Shown: positions 26,558-38,707 of the stretch, in pieces
Layout: each line of letters starts with the position of its first letter
How positions within the stretch are numbered: the stretch's first letter is position 1
From: Pseudoflavonifractor capillosus
GTDB taxonomy: Bacteria; Bacillota; Clostridia; Oscillospirales; Oscillospiraceae
DNA length: 64,000 nucleotides
Assembly: GCF_016899775.1 (NCBI RefSeq)
Contig: NZ_JACJJE010000008.1
Span: 1 to 64,000 of the forward strand
Direction: 5' to 3'
Program-made: the position numbers and the translations under genes
The notes under the pieces: generated by a model
Seen by the model: the letters and a program-made list of their open reading frames with translations, nothing else
Databases searched by the model: none
Told to the model about the DNA's origin: nothing

Positions 26558-27546
26558 ACATCCGTAAGTATCTCGCCCTGGGCACCGCCCTGACCCTGTC
26601 CCTGTCCCTCCTGGCCGGCTGCGGCGGCGGCTCCGGCTCCGGAGATGACCAGATCGTCATCTACTCCAACGCCGACGAGGAGGCCATCACCGCCATGGAG
26701 AACGCCCTGAACGCGGGCGGCTATGAGGGCAAGTATATCGTGCAGACCTACGGCACCTCCGAGCTGGGGGGCAAGCTGCTGGCCGAGGGCACCAACCTGG
26801 AGGCCGACCTGGTGACCATGAGCACCTTCTATCTCCAGAGCGCCCAGGAGCAGAACAATATGTTCCTGCCCCTGGACTTTGAGGTGAACACCCTGGAGGC
26901 GGTGCCCGACTACACCGCCCCCATCACCTCCCAGGAGGGGGCCATCATCCTGAACACCGAGCTGATGGCCACGGAGAATCTGCCCACCCCCACCTGCCTG
27001 AAGGACCTGGTCGATCCGGTGTACGCCGGACAGGTGGCCGTCACCGACATCCAGTCCTCCTCCACCGCCTGGCTACTGATCCAGGCTCTGGTGGACGCCT
27101 ACGGTGAGGACGGGGCCGAGGAGACTCTGGCCGCCATCTATGACAACTGCGGCGCCCACATCGAGACCTCCGGCTCCGGCCCCCTGAAGCTGTGCCGGGC
27201 CGGCGAGGTGGCCATCGGCTTCGGCCTGCGCCACCAGGCGGTGGCCGACAAGGCCGACGGCCTGCCCATCGACTACGTGGACCCCACTGAGGGCAACTTC
27301 TCCCTCACCGAGTCGGTGGCCGTCCTGGACAAGGGGGAGGACACCAACCCCCTGGCCATGGAGATGGCCCAGTGCATCATTGAAAACGGCCGCGCCGAGC
27401 TGATCCAGACCTACCCCAACCCCCTCTATGAGGGCGAGACCGCCGACCCCGCCAACCAGTCCGCCTACCCCAGCGTCTTTGACGAGCCTCTGACCTTCGA
27501 GCTGTTCACCGCCCACCAGGAGCTGTCCGAGCGGGCCAAGGGCTGA
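26554..27546 (+). CDS. Phosphonate ABC transporter substrate-binding lipoprotein
   Basis: A 330-residue extracellular binding protein. The N-terminus is a lipoprotein signal with lipobox SLLAGC, Cys at residue 22, followed by a Gly/Ser linker. DQIVIYSNADEEA starts the mature fold, which belongs to the type-II periplasmic binding group used for iron, thiamine and 2-aminoethylphosphonate. Coupling to the permease and the downstream phnWX genes identifies the likely ligand; sequence alone would not separate it from an Fe(III)-binding homologue. Confidence 0.82.
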   Translation: MNIRKYLALGTALTLSLSLLAGCGGGSGSGDDQIVIYSNADEEAITAMENALNAGGYEGKYIVQTYGTSELGGKLLAEGTNLEADLVTMSTFYLQSAQEQNNMFLPLDFEVNTLEAVPDYTAPITSQEGAIILNTELMATENLPTPTCLKDLVDPVYAGQVAVTDIQSSSTAWLLIQALVDAYGEDGAEETLAAIYDNCGAHIETSGSGPLKLCRAGEVAIGFGLRHQAVADKADGLPIDYVDPTEGNFSLTESVAVLDKGEDTNPLAMEMAQCIIENGRAELIQTYPNPLYEGETADPANQSAYPSVFDEPLTFELFTAHQELSERAKG

Positions 27547-27579
27547 ACCGGCTGTCTGTGAGAAAAGGAGGAACCGACC

Positions 27580-28686
27580 ATGAATACCTATAAACTGCTG
27601 ACCCCCGGTCCCCTGACCACCACCGACACGGTGAAGGAGGAGATGCTGGTGGACCGGTGCACCTGGGATGACGACTACAAGGCCGTCACCCAGAAGATCC
27701 GCTGCCAGCTGCTCCAGCTGGGACACGTGTCCGAGGACGACTACACCGTTGTTCTGATGCAGGGCAGCGGCACCTTCGGGGTGGAGAGCGTCCTCTCCAG
27801 CGTGGTGGGGGACGAGGACAAGGTCCTCATCTGCTCCAACGGGGCCTACGGGGTGCGCATGACCCAGATCTGCGACCGCAACCGCATCCCCTATGTCCAC
27901 TACGCGGAGCACTATGACCGCATCCCCGACCCCGCCCGCGTCGCCCAGCTGCTCGCCCAGGACCCGGCCATCACCCACGTGGCCATGGTCCACAGCGAGA
28001 CCACCAGCGGCATCCTCAACGACATCCAGTCCGTGGGCAAGGTGGTCCGGGACGCTGGACGGACCTTTATCGTGGACGCCATGTCCTCCTTCGGCGGGGT
28101 GGACATCCCCGTCTCCGACTGGGGCATCGACTTCCTGGTGTCCAGCGCCAACAAGTGCATCCAGGGGGTGCCCGGCTTCTCCTTCATCCTGTGCCGCCGG
28201 GACAAGCTGCTGGAGAGCGAGGGCAAGGCCCGCTCCCTGTCCCTGGACCTGCTGGACCAGTGGAAGGGGATGGAGAAGGACGGCAAGTGGCGCTTCACCT
28301 CCCCCACCCACGTGGTGCTGGCCTTCTCCAAGGCCCTGGACGAGCTGGAGGAGGAGGGAGGGATCCCCGCCCGGCACCGCCGCTACGCCGAGAACAACCG
28401 CCTGCTCATTGAGAAGATGCGCGCCATGGGCTTCACCCCCTACATCGACGGGAGCCACCAGGGGCCTATCATCACCACCTTCTTCTACCCCGCCGGGGTG
28501 TCCTTCCAGTTCTCCCAGTTTTACACCTACATCAAGGAGCGGGGCTACGTCCTCTACCCGGGCAAGCTCACCGACGCGGACACCTTCCGGGTGGGCAACA
28601 TCGGGGAGATCTACCCGGAGGACATGGAGAAGCTCACCGCCATCATCGCCGGCTTCCTGGCCGCCCATAAGGAGGAGATCGCATGA
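27580..28686 (+). CDS. phnW: 2-aminoethylphosphonate-pyruvate transaminase
   Basis: A 368-residue PLP enzyme of fold type I that transfers the amino group of 2-aminoethylphosphonate to pyruvate, giving phosphonoacetaldehyde and alanine. It starts with the family sequence YKLLTPGPLTTTDTVKEEML. The PLP-binding Lys192 lies in SSANKCIQGVPGF, and DAMSSFGG holds the cofactor-contacting Asp. Length is standard. AAAGGAGG precedes the ATG. It overlaps phnX by four bases. Confidence 0.95.
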   Translation: MNTYKLLTPGPLTTTDTVKEEMLVDRCTWDDDYKAVTQKIRCQLLQLGHVSEDDYTVVLMQGSGTFGVESVLSSVVGDEDKVLICSNGAYGVRMTQICDRNRIPYVHYAEHYDRIPDPARVAQLLAQDPAITHVAMVHSETTSGILNDIQSVGKVVRDAGRTFIVDAMSSFGGVDIPVSDWGIDFLVSSANKCIQGVPGFSFILCRRDKLLESEGKARSLSLDLLDQWKGMEKDGKWRFTSPTHVVLAFSKALDELEEEGGIPARHRRYAENNRLLIEKMRAMGFTPYIDGSHQGPIITTFFYPAGVSFQFSQFYTYIKERGYVLYPGKLTDADTFRVGNIGEIYPEDMEKLTAIIAGFLAAHKEEIA

Positions 28687-29456
28687 TCCAGGCCGTCATC
28701 TTTGACTGGGCGGGCACCACCGTGGACTACGGCTGCTTCGCCCCCGTCCAGGCCTTTCAGGAGGCCTTCGCCCACCACGGCGTGCCGGTCACCCTGGAGG
28801 AGACCCGCAAGCCCATGGGCATGCTGAAGCGGGACCACATCCGCACCATGCTCCGGATGGAGCGCATCGCCCGGGCCTGGGAGGAGACCCACGGCCGCCC
28901 CGCCGGGGAGGAGGACGTGGAGGCGGTGTACGCCCAGTTTGAGCCCAAGCTCTTCTCCATCCTGGACCAGTTTTCCACACCCAAGCCGTTTGCGGTGGAG
29001 ACGGCGGCCGCCCTGCGGGAGATGGGGCTGAAGATCGGCTCCACCACCGGCTATACCGACTCCATGATGCACATTGTTGTCCCCAAGGCCGCCCAGCTGG
29101 GCTACGCCCCCGACTTCTGGATCAGCCCCGACGGGGTGGGCGGCAAGGGCCGCCCCTATCCCTACATGATTTTTGAAAACCTGAAGGCGCTGGAGGTCTC
29201 CAGCGTGAAAAACGCCGTGAAGGTGGGGGACACCGTCTCCGACATCCAGGAGGGAGTCAGCGCCGGGGTGTGGTCGGTGGGGGTAGTCGAGGGCAGCTCC
29301 GTCCTGGGCCTGAGCCAGGGGGAGTATGAGGCCCTCCCCCCGGAGGAGCGCCGGGCCGCCTGCCGTCGGGCGGAGGAGACCTTCCGCGCTGCCGGTGCCC
29401 ATTTTGTGCTGAACAACCTGTCCCAGCTGCCGGAGCTTCTCCATATGCTGGGATGA
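28683..29456 (+). CDS. phnX: Phosphonoacetaldehyde hydrolase (phosphonatase)
   Basis: A 257-residue HAD-family enzyme that splits phosphonoacetaldehyde into acetaldehyde and phosphate. The nucleophile Asp8 is in VIFDWAGTTVDYG with the Ala at +2 that marks phosphonatases. Lys49 in PMGMLKRDHIR is the Schiff-base lysine of the cap domain. GDTVSDIQEG supplies the Mg site. The gene completes a pathway that yields carbon, nitrogen and phosphorus from aminoethylphosphonate. A terminator follows within 45 bp. Confidence 0.95.
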   Translation: MIQAVIFDWAGTTVDYGCFAPVQAFQEAFAHHGVPVTLEETRKPMGMLKRDHIRTMLRMERIARAWEETHGRPAGEEDVEAVYAQFEPKLFSILDQFSTPKPFAVETAAALREMGLKIGSTTGYTDSMMHIVVPKAAQLGYAPDFWISPDGVGGKGRPYPYMIFENLKALEVSSVKNAVKVGDTVSDIQEGVSAGVWSVGVVEGSSVLGLSQGEYEALPPEERRAACRRAEETFRAAGAHFVLNNLSQLPELLHMLG

Positions 29457-29496
29457 CCGCCGCCCGCCGGACAGGCGCCGGTCCACTTTCCTAGGC

Positions 29497-29531
29497 AAAA
29501 AACGCTGGAATCCTCGGATTCCAGCGTTTTT
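29497..29531. terminator. Bidirectional terminator between phnX and the GH1 gene
   Basis: AAAAAACGCTGGAATCC pairs with GGATTCCAGCGTTTTT around a two-base gap; A-run and T-run flank it, so it serves converging transcripts. The core GCTGGAATC/GATTCCAGC also occurs in the terminator at 33,102-33,135. Confidence 0.9.
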
Positions 29532-29559
29532 GTTTTTCGAGCTCCTGTTTTCTGTGGCG

Positions 29560-32909
<3,350 letters not shown>

Positions 32910-33097
32910 CCCATTCCCTCCCTTTGAGCCGCCCGCCGCAGGCGCGGCAGGCCTCCGCCCCGCCAGACGGCAGAGGCGGATATGAAATACCTCCGTAGTA
33001 TTTCCCTGGAGGGCGCAAATTTTACAAAGCACGGAACAATTCCGCCGCGGGACCGGTATTTTTCAGCGGCAAGGCCGGCCTTGTTTGGCCCCTGGCG

Positions 33098-33135
33098 AAA
33101 AAAATCCGCTGGAATCGTCTGATTCCAGCGGATTT
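33098..33135 (-). terminator. Terminator of the sigma/anti-sigma operon
   Basis: AAATCCGCTGGAATC (33,102-33,116) and its complement (33,121-33,135) with loop GTCT; seven Ts follow on the minus strand. Confidence 0.9.
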
Positions 33136-33183
33136 CTCCATGGTTTGGGATACAGCTTTTGTGCCTCCACCCGGGCGATGGAG

Positions 33184-33792
33184 CTATTCCGCCGGCCGGG
33201 CCAGGGCATACCCGTTTCCGGGGAGCTTTACATAGAGGGTTCCATCCGGCCCCTCCCACAGCATGCACCCGGCGTACTCCCGGCGGGTGGTGTACAGCTG
33301 GTCCTGGCTGTCCTCCCCCTCCAGGAAGAGCACGCCCAGCTGGCGGCTGCCCTCCGGCAGGGCGGAGGCCATCTCGCCGGTGAGGGTATACTCCCCCGCG
33401 GGGGTGCGCAGCACATCCTGGGCCGCGCCCCCCTCCTGTGAGGAGGCGCCGCCGGAGCTCTCGTCTCCAGCGGAGGGCTCCCCGGGCAGCGCCGCGCCGC
33501 TCCCCGAGCCGGAGCCGCTGTCCTGAGCGGTTCCGGCCGAATGATCTGTCTGGGATTCCTGGGCAGCGGACGAACTCCCCGCCGCGCCGGAGGTGGTGTT
33601 GTCTCCGCCGCCGCTCATGCCGAAGGGCAGATAGAGCACTGCGGCCAGCACCAGACAGGCTGCCAGCCCGCCGGCCAGGGGCCTCCAGTGGGTGAAGCGG
33701 TGTCTGCCCACGGGGAGACGGCAGTCCTCCGCCTCCTGGATCAGGTCGTCGTCCACCCGGCCGATGGCCTCCAGCAGTTCTTCCCGAGTCAT
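33184..33792 (-). CDS. Membrane-anchored anti-sigma-factor-like protein
   Basis: A 202-residue protein co-encoded with the ECF sigma factor, overlapping its stop by four bases. The cytoplasmic N-terminus (about 50 residues, starting TREELLEAIGRVDDDLIQEAED) resembles short anti-sigma or sensor tails. One membrane helix follows at about 56-78 (LAGGLAACLVLAAVLYLPFG), then a Ser/Gly/Ala-rich linker and a small outer domain. No zinc-binding anti-sigma motif is seen, so the call rests on context and topology. It probably holds the sigma factor inactive until an envelope signal arrives. Confidence 0.65.
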   Translation of the reverse strand: MTREELLEAIGRVDDDLIQEAEDCRLPVGRHRFTHWRPLAGGLAACLVLAAVLYLPFGMSGGGDNTTSGAAGSSSAAQESQTDHSAGTAQDSGSGSGSGAALPGEPSAGDESSGGASSQEGGAAQDVLRTPAGEYTLTGEMASALPEGSRQLGVLFLEGEDSQDQLYTTRREYAGCMLWEGPDGTLYVKLPGNGYALARPAE

Positions 33793-34349
33793 ACCGCCAC
33801 CCCCTCCCGCAGCAGGACTTCCTTCAGACGCAGGCGGGTGCGGTGAAGCCTGGATTTGACCGTGTTCTCATTCATGGAAAACCGCTCCGCCAGGGCCGCG
33901 ACGGAGTCCAGATACCAGTACCGCCGCAGAAACAGCACCCGGTCCAGCTGGGGCTGCTCCCGGAGGAACCGGGAGATGAGATCGGCGGTCTCCCGCTCCT
34001 CCAGGTGGTCCTCCGGCCGGCCGGGGGCGGGGAGACACTCCCCCAGTTCCTCCAGGGCCGTCTCCACCTGGGGGCCGCCCCGCTTGGCCGCCCGGTTGTA
34101 CCGCCACCGGTCCAGGGACAGATTCCGGGTGAGCTTTCCAAAGAAGGCGGACAGAATGCCCGGCCGCTGGGGCGGCATGGCGTTCCAGGCCCGCAGCCAG
34201 GTGTCGTTGACGCACTCCTCCGCGTCCTGCTCCTGAGCCAGAATGTTCCGGGCGATGGAGAGGCAGAAGGCCCCGTACTTCGTCTCGCTCTCCCGGATGG
34301 CCTGCTCGGACCGGGCCCAGTACAGCTCGATGATCTGCTGATCCTCCAT
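33789..34349 (-). CDS. ECF RNA polymerase sigma factor
   Basis: A 186-residue sigma-70 family factor with region 2 (about 15-85, including EQDAEECVNDTWLRAWNAMP and the -10 recognition helix) and region 4 (about 125-180, VAALAERFSMNENTVKSRLHRTRLRL). Regions 1 and 3 are absent, as in ECF factors. It forms an operon with the membrane protein downstream and faces away from an SLH protein gene. Matching ECF-type promoters on both sides suggest that it transcribes itself and that surface protein. Confidence 0.92.
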   Translation of the reverse strand: MEDQQIIELYWARSEQAIRESETKYGAFCLSIARNILAQEQDAEECVNDTWLRAWNAMPPQRPGILSAFFGKLTRNLSLDRWRYNRAAKRGGPQVETALEELGECLPAPGRPEDHLEERETADLISRFLREQPQLDRVLFLRRYWYLDSVAALAERFSMNENTVKSRLHRTRLRLKEVLLREGVAV

Positions 34350-34406
34350 GGTACGCTCCCCCTCCGGCCGCCGGAGACGCTCCGGCGGCTCTTTTCTCTA
34401 TTATAA

Positions 34407-34435
34407 AAGACGACGCACCCTGGGAAAAGTTGCAC
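34407..34435 (-). promoter_or_regulatory. ECF-type promoter of the sigma operon
   Basis: Minus strand: GTGCAAC (34,429-34,435) as -35, then CGTCTT (34,407-34,412) as -10, with 15 bases between GCAACT and CGTCTT. The AAC ... CGTC pattern is that of ECF promoters. Confidence 0.65.
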
Positions 34436-34469
34436 GAGGTGAGAAAATTTTTAAGTTTTCATTAAATTT

Positions 34470-34498
34470 GTGCAACCTGGGCCGTTTTGTTTCGTCTA
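34470..34498 (+). promoter_or_regulatory. ECF-type promoter of the SLH/YcdB-like gene
   Basis: GTGCAACC (34,470-34,477) as -35 and CGTCTA (34,493-34,498) as -10, with the same 15-base spacing as the divergent promoter at 34,407-34,435. The two -35 elements form an inverted repeat. Confidence 0.65.
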
Positions 34499-34560
34499 AA
34501 AGTATGATAGGATACCAGTAGAAGACAGCCCGGACACACCAATGAAACGGAGGGATTATG

Positions 34561-36702
34561 ATGAAACGCACCGCAACCCTGGTTCTGGCCGCCGCGCTGG
34601 CGGCCTCCCTGGTCCTGCCCGCCGCGGCGGCGGATGAGAGCACGCAGGACGCCCGCCTGGCCCAGGTCACCCAGGCGGTGAAGGACACCCTGGACCTGGA
34701 CACCTCGGAGTACAGCTCCTTCTACGGGGAGTGCTACGACCAGACGCTGGTGAGCCAGTGGTCCCTGTACTGGGAGGGGAGTACCGGCACCCTGTCCATC
34801 GACGCCCTGGAGGACGGGACCATCACCGGGTACTACCTGTCCCAGGAGGAGGCGGGCTCCGCCGGCCTGCCCTCCTACCCCAGCGGCGACCCCGCCCAGG
34901 CCAAAGAGACCGCCCAGGCCTTTCTGGACAAAGTGCTCTCCCCCGGCCTGGAGTCCGTCCAGCTGGAGGAGCCCTCCGGCTCTGACCGACTGGGCCGGAA
35001 CCAGTACCGCTTCTCCGGCAATATTCTCTTTCACGGCCTGCCCTCCCCCCTGAACTGCTCCATCACCGTGGACGGCGGGAGCGGCCAGGTGACCAATTTC
35101 CACCGGGATGTGTCCAACGGGACCTACCTGGGAACCGTGCCCAGTCCAGCTCCCGCCGTGACCGCCCAGGCGGCCGCCCAGAGCCTGAAAAGCTCCCTGT
35201 CCCTGAAGCTGGAGTACGTCCTGCCTGAGAACGGGGGCACCCAGGCGGTGCTGCGCTATGTGCCCGACAGCCGGGACGAGTACTACGTGGACGCCCAGAC
35301 CGGCGCGCTGGTGAACCTGACCGAGCTGGAAGCAAGCATGGGCGGCATGGGCATGGGCGGCGGCAGCTCCAGCGGAGACAGCGCCGCCGGAACTCCTGAG
35401 AACGGCCTGTCCCAGGCCGAGCAGGAGGGCATCCAGAAGCTGGAGGGGGTTCTGTCCAAGGAGGCCCTGGACGGACAGCTCCGGGCGGTGTCCCAGTACG
35501 GCCTGGGGGACTACACCCTCTCCTCCGCCTCCTACCGTCTGATCGAGGCGGCCGAGGCCCGGGAGGAGCAGGTGCTGTGCACCCTGCGCTACCTGCTGCC
35601 CGGAGAAAATGGGACCGCCTCCCGCACCTTCACGGTGGACGCCAAGACCGGTCAGGTGGAGGACCTGTGGTCCTACCTCCCCTGGGATGAGGACCAGAAG
35701 CCCAGCCTGACCCAGGCGGAGGCCCAGGAGAAGACGTCCGCTTTCCTCCAGAGCTTCTGCCCCGACCGCTCCCCCAAGCTGGCCCTGTATCAGGGACCCC
35801 AGGGGGAGGTCCAAAGCACCTACTCCTTCACCTTCGCCCGGCAGGAGAACGGGTACTTCTTCCCGGATCACTTCTACGGGGTGGAGGTATCGGCGGAGGA
35901 CGGCTCTATCTGCGGGCTCTCCTACTCCTATGACGACGGGGTGACCTTCGACAGCCCGGACGGCATCGTCTCGGCCCAGACCGCCCTGGACGCCTGGATG
36001 GGTACCTACACCGTGACCCTGGGCTATCTCCAGGTGCCGGAGAAGCTCTCCGCCGGCGACCCCGAGGCCGCCCCCTACCTCCAGCTGGGGCTGACCGCCT
36101 TCTACCGGCTGAAGCTGGGCTACGGCCTGGACCGGGAGGGCTCCTGCCTGGGGGTGGACGCCAAGACCGGCCAACCTGTCCAGCGGGAGACCGCCGCCGC
36201 ATCCGGACTGACCTACTCCGACCTGTCCGGCCACTGGGCCCGGGGGGCCATTGAGGCCCTGGCCCGGTACAACGTGGGCTACGACGGCGGGACCTTTGCC
36301 CCCGGGCAGGCCATGACCCAGTGGGACATGGTGGCCCTGCTCTTCAGCGTGGAGAACTACCCCCTGGCCCCCGCCGCCGCCACCCGGCAGGAGCGGGACA
36401 TGGCCTACGCCGCCGCCTACCGCACAGGGGCCCTCACCCGCGCCCAGCGCCAGGACGACGCCCCCCTCACCCGGAGCCAGGCGGTAAAGCTGCTCCTCAA
36501 CGCCGAAGGCCTCACGGCCGCCGCCCAGCTGACGGGCATCTACACCTGCTCCTACACGGACAAGGCCGCCATCCCCTCGGAGGATCTGGGCTACGCCGCC
36601 CTGGCCCAGGGCATCGGCATGGTCCAGGGCGCCTGGGCGGGAGACCGGACCGCCACCCGGGCGGAGGGGGCCGTGATGCTCCACAAGCTGTTGGCGTGGT
36701 GA
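34561..36702 (+). CDS. Secreted YcdB/PepSY-like protein with C-terminal SLH motifs
   Basis: A 713-residue exported protein. A signal peptide (residues 1-24, ending PAAAA) is followed by repeated PepSY-like units of the YcdB/YcdC kind: QAKETAQAFLDKVLSP, EYYVDAQTGALVNL and FTVDAKTGQVEDLW mark successive copies. The last 170 residues hold SLH-type motifs (YSDLSGHWARGAIEALARY and weaker copies), which tether the protein to the wall. The second of two adjacent ATGs gives better spacing from GGAGGG. Its promoter matches the ECF consensus of the divergent sigma operon, so it is probably that regulator's target in an envelope response. Biochemical function is unknown. Confidence 0.8.
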   Translation: MKRTATLVLAAALAASLVLPAAAADESTQDARLAQVTQAVKDTLDLDTSEYSSFYGECYDQTLVSQWSLYWEGSTGTLSIDALEDGTITGYYLSQEEAGSAGLPSYPSGDPAQAKETAQAFLDKVLSPGLESVQLEEPSGSDRLGRNQYRFSGNILFHGLPSPLNCSITVDGGSGQVTNFHRDVSNGTYLGTVPSPAPAVTAQAAAQSLKSSLSLKLEYVLPENGGTQAVLRYVPDSRDEYYVDAQTGALVNLTELEASMGGMGMGGGSSSGDSAAGTPENGLSQAEQEGIQKLEGVLSKEALDGQLRAVSQYGLGDYTLSSASYRLIEAAEAREEQVLCTLRYLLPGENGTASRTFTVDAKTGQVEDLWSYLPWDEDQKPSLTQAEAQEKTSAFLQSFCPDRSPKLALYQGPQGEVQSTYSFTFARQENGYFFPDHFYGVEVSAEDGSICGLSYSYDDGVTFDSPDGIVSAQTALDAWMGTYTVTLGYLQVPEKLSAGDPEAAPYLQLGLTAFYRLKLGYGLDREGSCLGVDAKTGQPVQRETAAASGLTYSDLSGHWARGAIEALARYNVGYDGGTFAPGQAMTQWDMVALLFSVENYPLAPAAATRQERDMAYAAAYRTGALTRAQRQDDAPLTRSQAVKLLLNAEGLTAAAQLTGIYTCSYTDKAAIPSEDLGYAALAQGIGMVQGAWAGDRTATRAEGAVMLHKLLAW

Positions 36703-36744
36703 GCTGCCCGGCCCGCGCCCCGGAACTGAGATAGAATCGGCCAT

Positions 36745-36780
36745 AATTCCGCTTTTCTCACAAGAAAAGCGGAATTTTTA
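36745..36780 (+). terminator. Rho-independent terminator
   Basis: AATTCCGCTTTTCT pairs with AGAAAAGCGGAATT (36,763-36,776) around CACA and runs into TTTTT. Confidence 0.88.
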
Positions 36781-36911
36781 TGGAAAAATGCGGCGGATTT
36801 TTTCCGTTCTCCCCTGTTCAAACCGGATGGAATATGGTAAGATGGACGCTGTACGCATTCGCGTCGCTTTACTACTCTGTTTTTGGATTGAATTGAAAAA
36901 AGGAGTTTACC

Positions 36912-38507
36912 ATGATCACGGTCACCGATCTGAGCTTGAACTACAGCGGCACCCCGCTCTTCTCCCACGTGGACCTGCAGTTTTTGCGGGGCAACTGCTA
37001 CGGCATCATCGGCGCCAACGGCGCCGGCAAGTCCACCTTTCTGAAGATCCTCTCCGGGGAACTGGAGCCCAGCACCGGCGAGGTGTCCATCCTGCCCAAC
37101 GTGCGCATGTCGGTTCTGAAGCAGGACCAGAACGCCTACGACGCCTACAACGTCATGGACACGGTCATCATGGGCAACCAGCGCCTGTATGACATCGGCA
37201 AGGAGAAGGAGGCCATCTACGCCAAGGAGGAGATGACCGACGAGGACGGCATGCGGGCCTGCGAGCTGGAGGAGGAGTACGCCGAGCTGGGCGGCTGGGA
37301 GGCCGAGAGCGACGCCAGCCGCATCCTCCAGGGCCTGGGCATCGGCACCGAGCTCCACTATAACGACATGGCCACCCTGGACGCCCGGCTGAAGGTGAAG
37401 GTCCTGCTGGCCCAGGCGCTGTTCGGCAATCCCGACCTGCTGATGATGGACGAGCCCACCAACAACCTGGACATCGACGCGGTGAACTGGCTGGAGGACT
37501 TTTTGCTGGACTTCGAGGGCACCGTCATCGTGGTGTCCCACGACCGGCACTTCCTGAACACCGTGTGCACCCACATCGTGGACATTGACTACAACAAGAT
37601 CAAGATGTACGTGGGCAACTACGACTTCTGGTACGAGTCCTCCCAGCTGGTGCAGCAGCTTATCAAGAACCAGAACAAGCGCAACGAGGAGAAGATCAAG
37701 GAGCTCCAGGACTTCATCTCCCGCTTCTCCGCCAACAAGTCCAAGTCCAAGCAGGCCACCGCCCGGAGAAAACTGCTGGACAAGCTCACCGTGGAGGAGA
37801 TGCCCGCCTCCTCCCGCCGCTACCCCTGGGTGGCCTTCTCCCCCGACCGGGAGGTGGGCAAGGACATCCTCTTTGTCACCGACGTGAGCAAGACCATCGA
37901 CGGGGTGAAGGTGCTGGACAAGGTGTCCTTCATCGTGGGCCACGGGGACAAGATCGCCTTTGTGGGCGACAACGAGAACGCCCACACCGCCCTGTTCAAG
38001 ATCCTGGCCGGGGAGATGGAGCCCGACGAGGGCACCGTGAAGTGGGGCCAGACGGCCACCTTCTCCTACTTCCCCAAGGACAACACCCCCTACTTCCAGG
38101 ACAACGACGACAACCTGGTGCAGTGGCTGCGCCAGTATTCCAGCGACCCCCAGGAGCAGTATCTCCGCGGCTTTTTAGGCCGGATGCTCTTCTCCGGGGA
38201 CGAGGTATATAAGCCGGTCAAGGTTCTCTCCGGCGGCGAGAAGGTCCGGTGCATGCTCTCCCGGATGATGCTCTCCGGGGCCAACGTGCTCATGCTGGAC
38301 CAGCCCACCAACCACCTGGACCTGGAGTCCATCGCCGCCCTGAACAAGGGCCTGGAGGCGGTGAAGTGCAACGTGCTGGTGGCCTCCCACGACCACCAGC
38401 TGATCCAGACCGTGTGTAACCGGATCTTTGACTTTACCCCGGACGGGAAGCTCATCGACCGGATGATGACCTACGACGAATATTTGGAGAGCCAGAAGGC
38501 GGAGTAA
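36912..38507 (+). CDS. ABC-F family ATPase (YbiT/YkpA-like)
   Basis: A 531-residue cytoplasmic protein with two ABC domains and no membrane segment, belonging to the ribosome-associated ABC-F group. Domain 1 has Walker A GANGAGKS and MMDEPTNNLD, but its signature is LDARLK instead of LSGGE, as in YbiT-type members. Domain 2 has a clear LSGGEKVR signature, yet its Walker A reads GDNENAHT without the GK pair and its Walker B ends LDQPTNHLD, with Gln in place of the catalytic Glu. It likely tunes translation rather than exporting anything. AAAAGGAG precedes the start; its own terminator follows. Confidence 0.9.
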   Translation: MITVTDLSLNYSGTPLFSHVDLQFLRGNCYGIIGANGAGKSTFLKILSGELEPSTGEVSILPNVRMSVLKQDQNAYDAYNVMDTVIMGNQRLYDIGKEKEAIYAKEEMTDEDGMRACELEEEYAELGGWEAESDASRILQGLGIGTELHYNDMATLDARLKVKVLLAQALFGNPDLLMMDEPTNNLDIDAVNWLEDFLLDFEGTVIVVSHDRHFLNTVCTHIVDIDYNKIKMYVGNYDFWYESSQLVQQLIKNQNKRNEEKIKELQDFISRFSANKSKSKQATARRKLLDKLTVEEMPASSRRYPWVAFSPDREVGKDILFVTDVSKTIDGVKVLDKVSFIVGHGDKIAFVGDNENAHTALFKILAGEMEPDEGTVKWGQTATFSYFPKDNTPYFQDNDDNLVQWLRQYSSDPQEQYLRGFLGRMLFSGDEVYKPVKVLSGGEKVRCMLSRMMLSGANVLMLDQPTNHLDLESIAALNKGLEAVKCNVLVASHDHQLIQTVCNRIFDFTPDGKLIDRMMTYDEYLESQKAE

Positions 38508-38526
38508 ACCCGCCGGTTTGAAAAGG

Positions 38527-38563
38527 AGCTCCGCTGTCCCCGCTGGGACGGCGGAGCTTTTTT
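38527..38563 (+). terminator. Rho-independent terminator after the ABC-F gene
   Basis: AGCTCCGC-TGTCCC pairs with GGGACG-GCGGAGCT around CGCT and is followed by six Ts. Confidence 0.9.
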
Positions 38564-38599
38564 GCCCTACCGGCTTGTGGAAAATTCTGACGATCCCCC

Positions 38600-38628
38600 T
38601 TGCGCATTTTCCGCCTGGGGCGTACAAT
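38600..38628 (+). promoter_or_regulatory. Promoter of the MoxR/VWA operon
   Basis: TTGCGC (38,600-38,605), exactly 17 bases, TACAAT (38,623-38,628). The leader contains the palindrome CCTGGAGG-CTG-CCTCCAGG. The same hexamers and spacing recur at 59,600-59,628. Confidence 0.7.
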
Positions 38629-38707
38629 ACGGAACGGGCCCGCAGAGCCCTGGAGGCTGCCTCCAGGCGGCGGACGCGGGCCGAGGCATACATGAGGAGT
38701 TTGTACC

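Noticed and set aside
27073-28668. 531-codon minus-strand frame across phnS/phnW
   Set aside because: Antisense shadow of PhnW and the binding protein.
34462-36744. 760-codon minus-strand frame opposite the SLH/YcdB-like gene
   Set aside because: Shadow of the real plus-strand gene, which has a signal peptide, repeats and SLH motifs; the antisense product is Gly/Leu/Gln low complexity.
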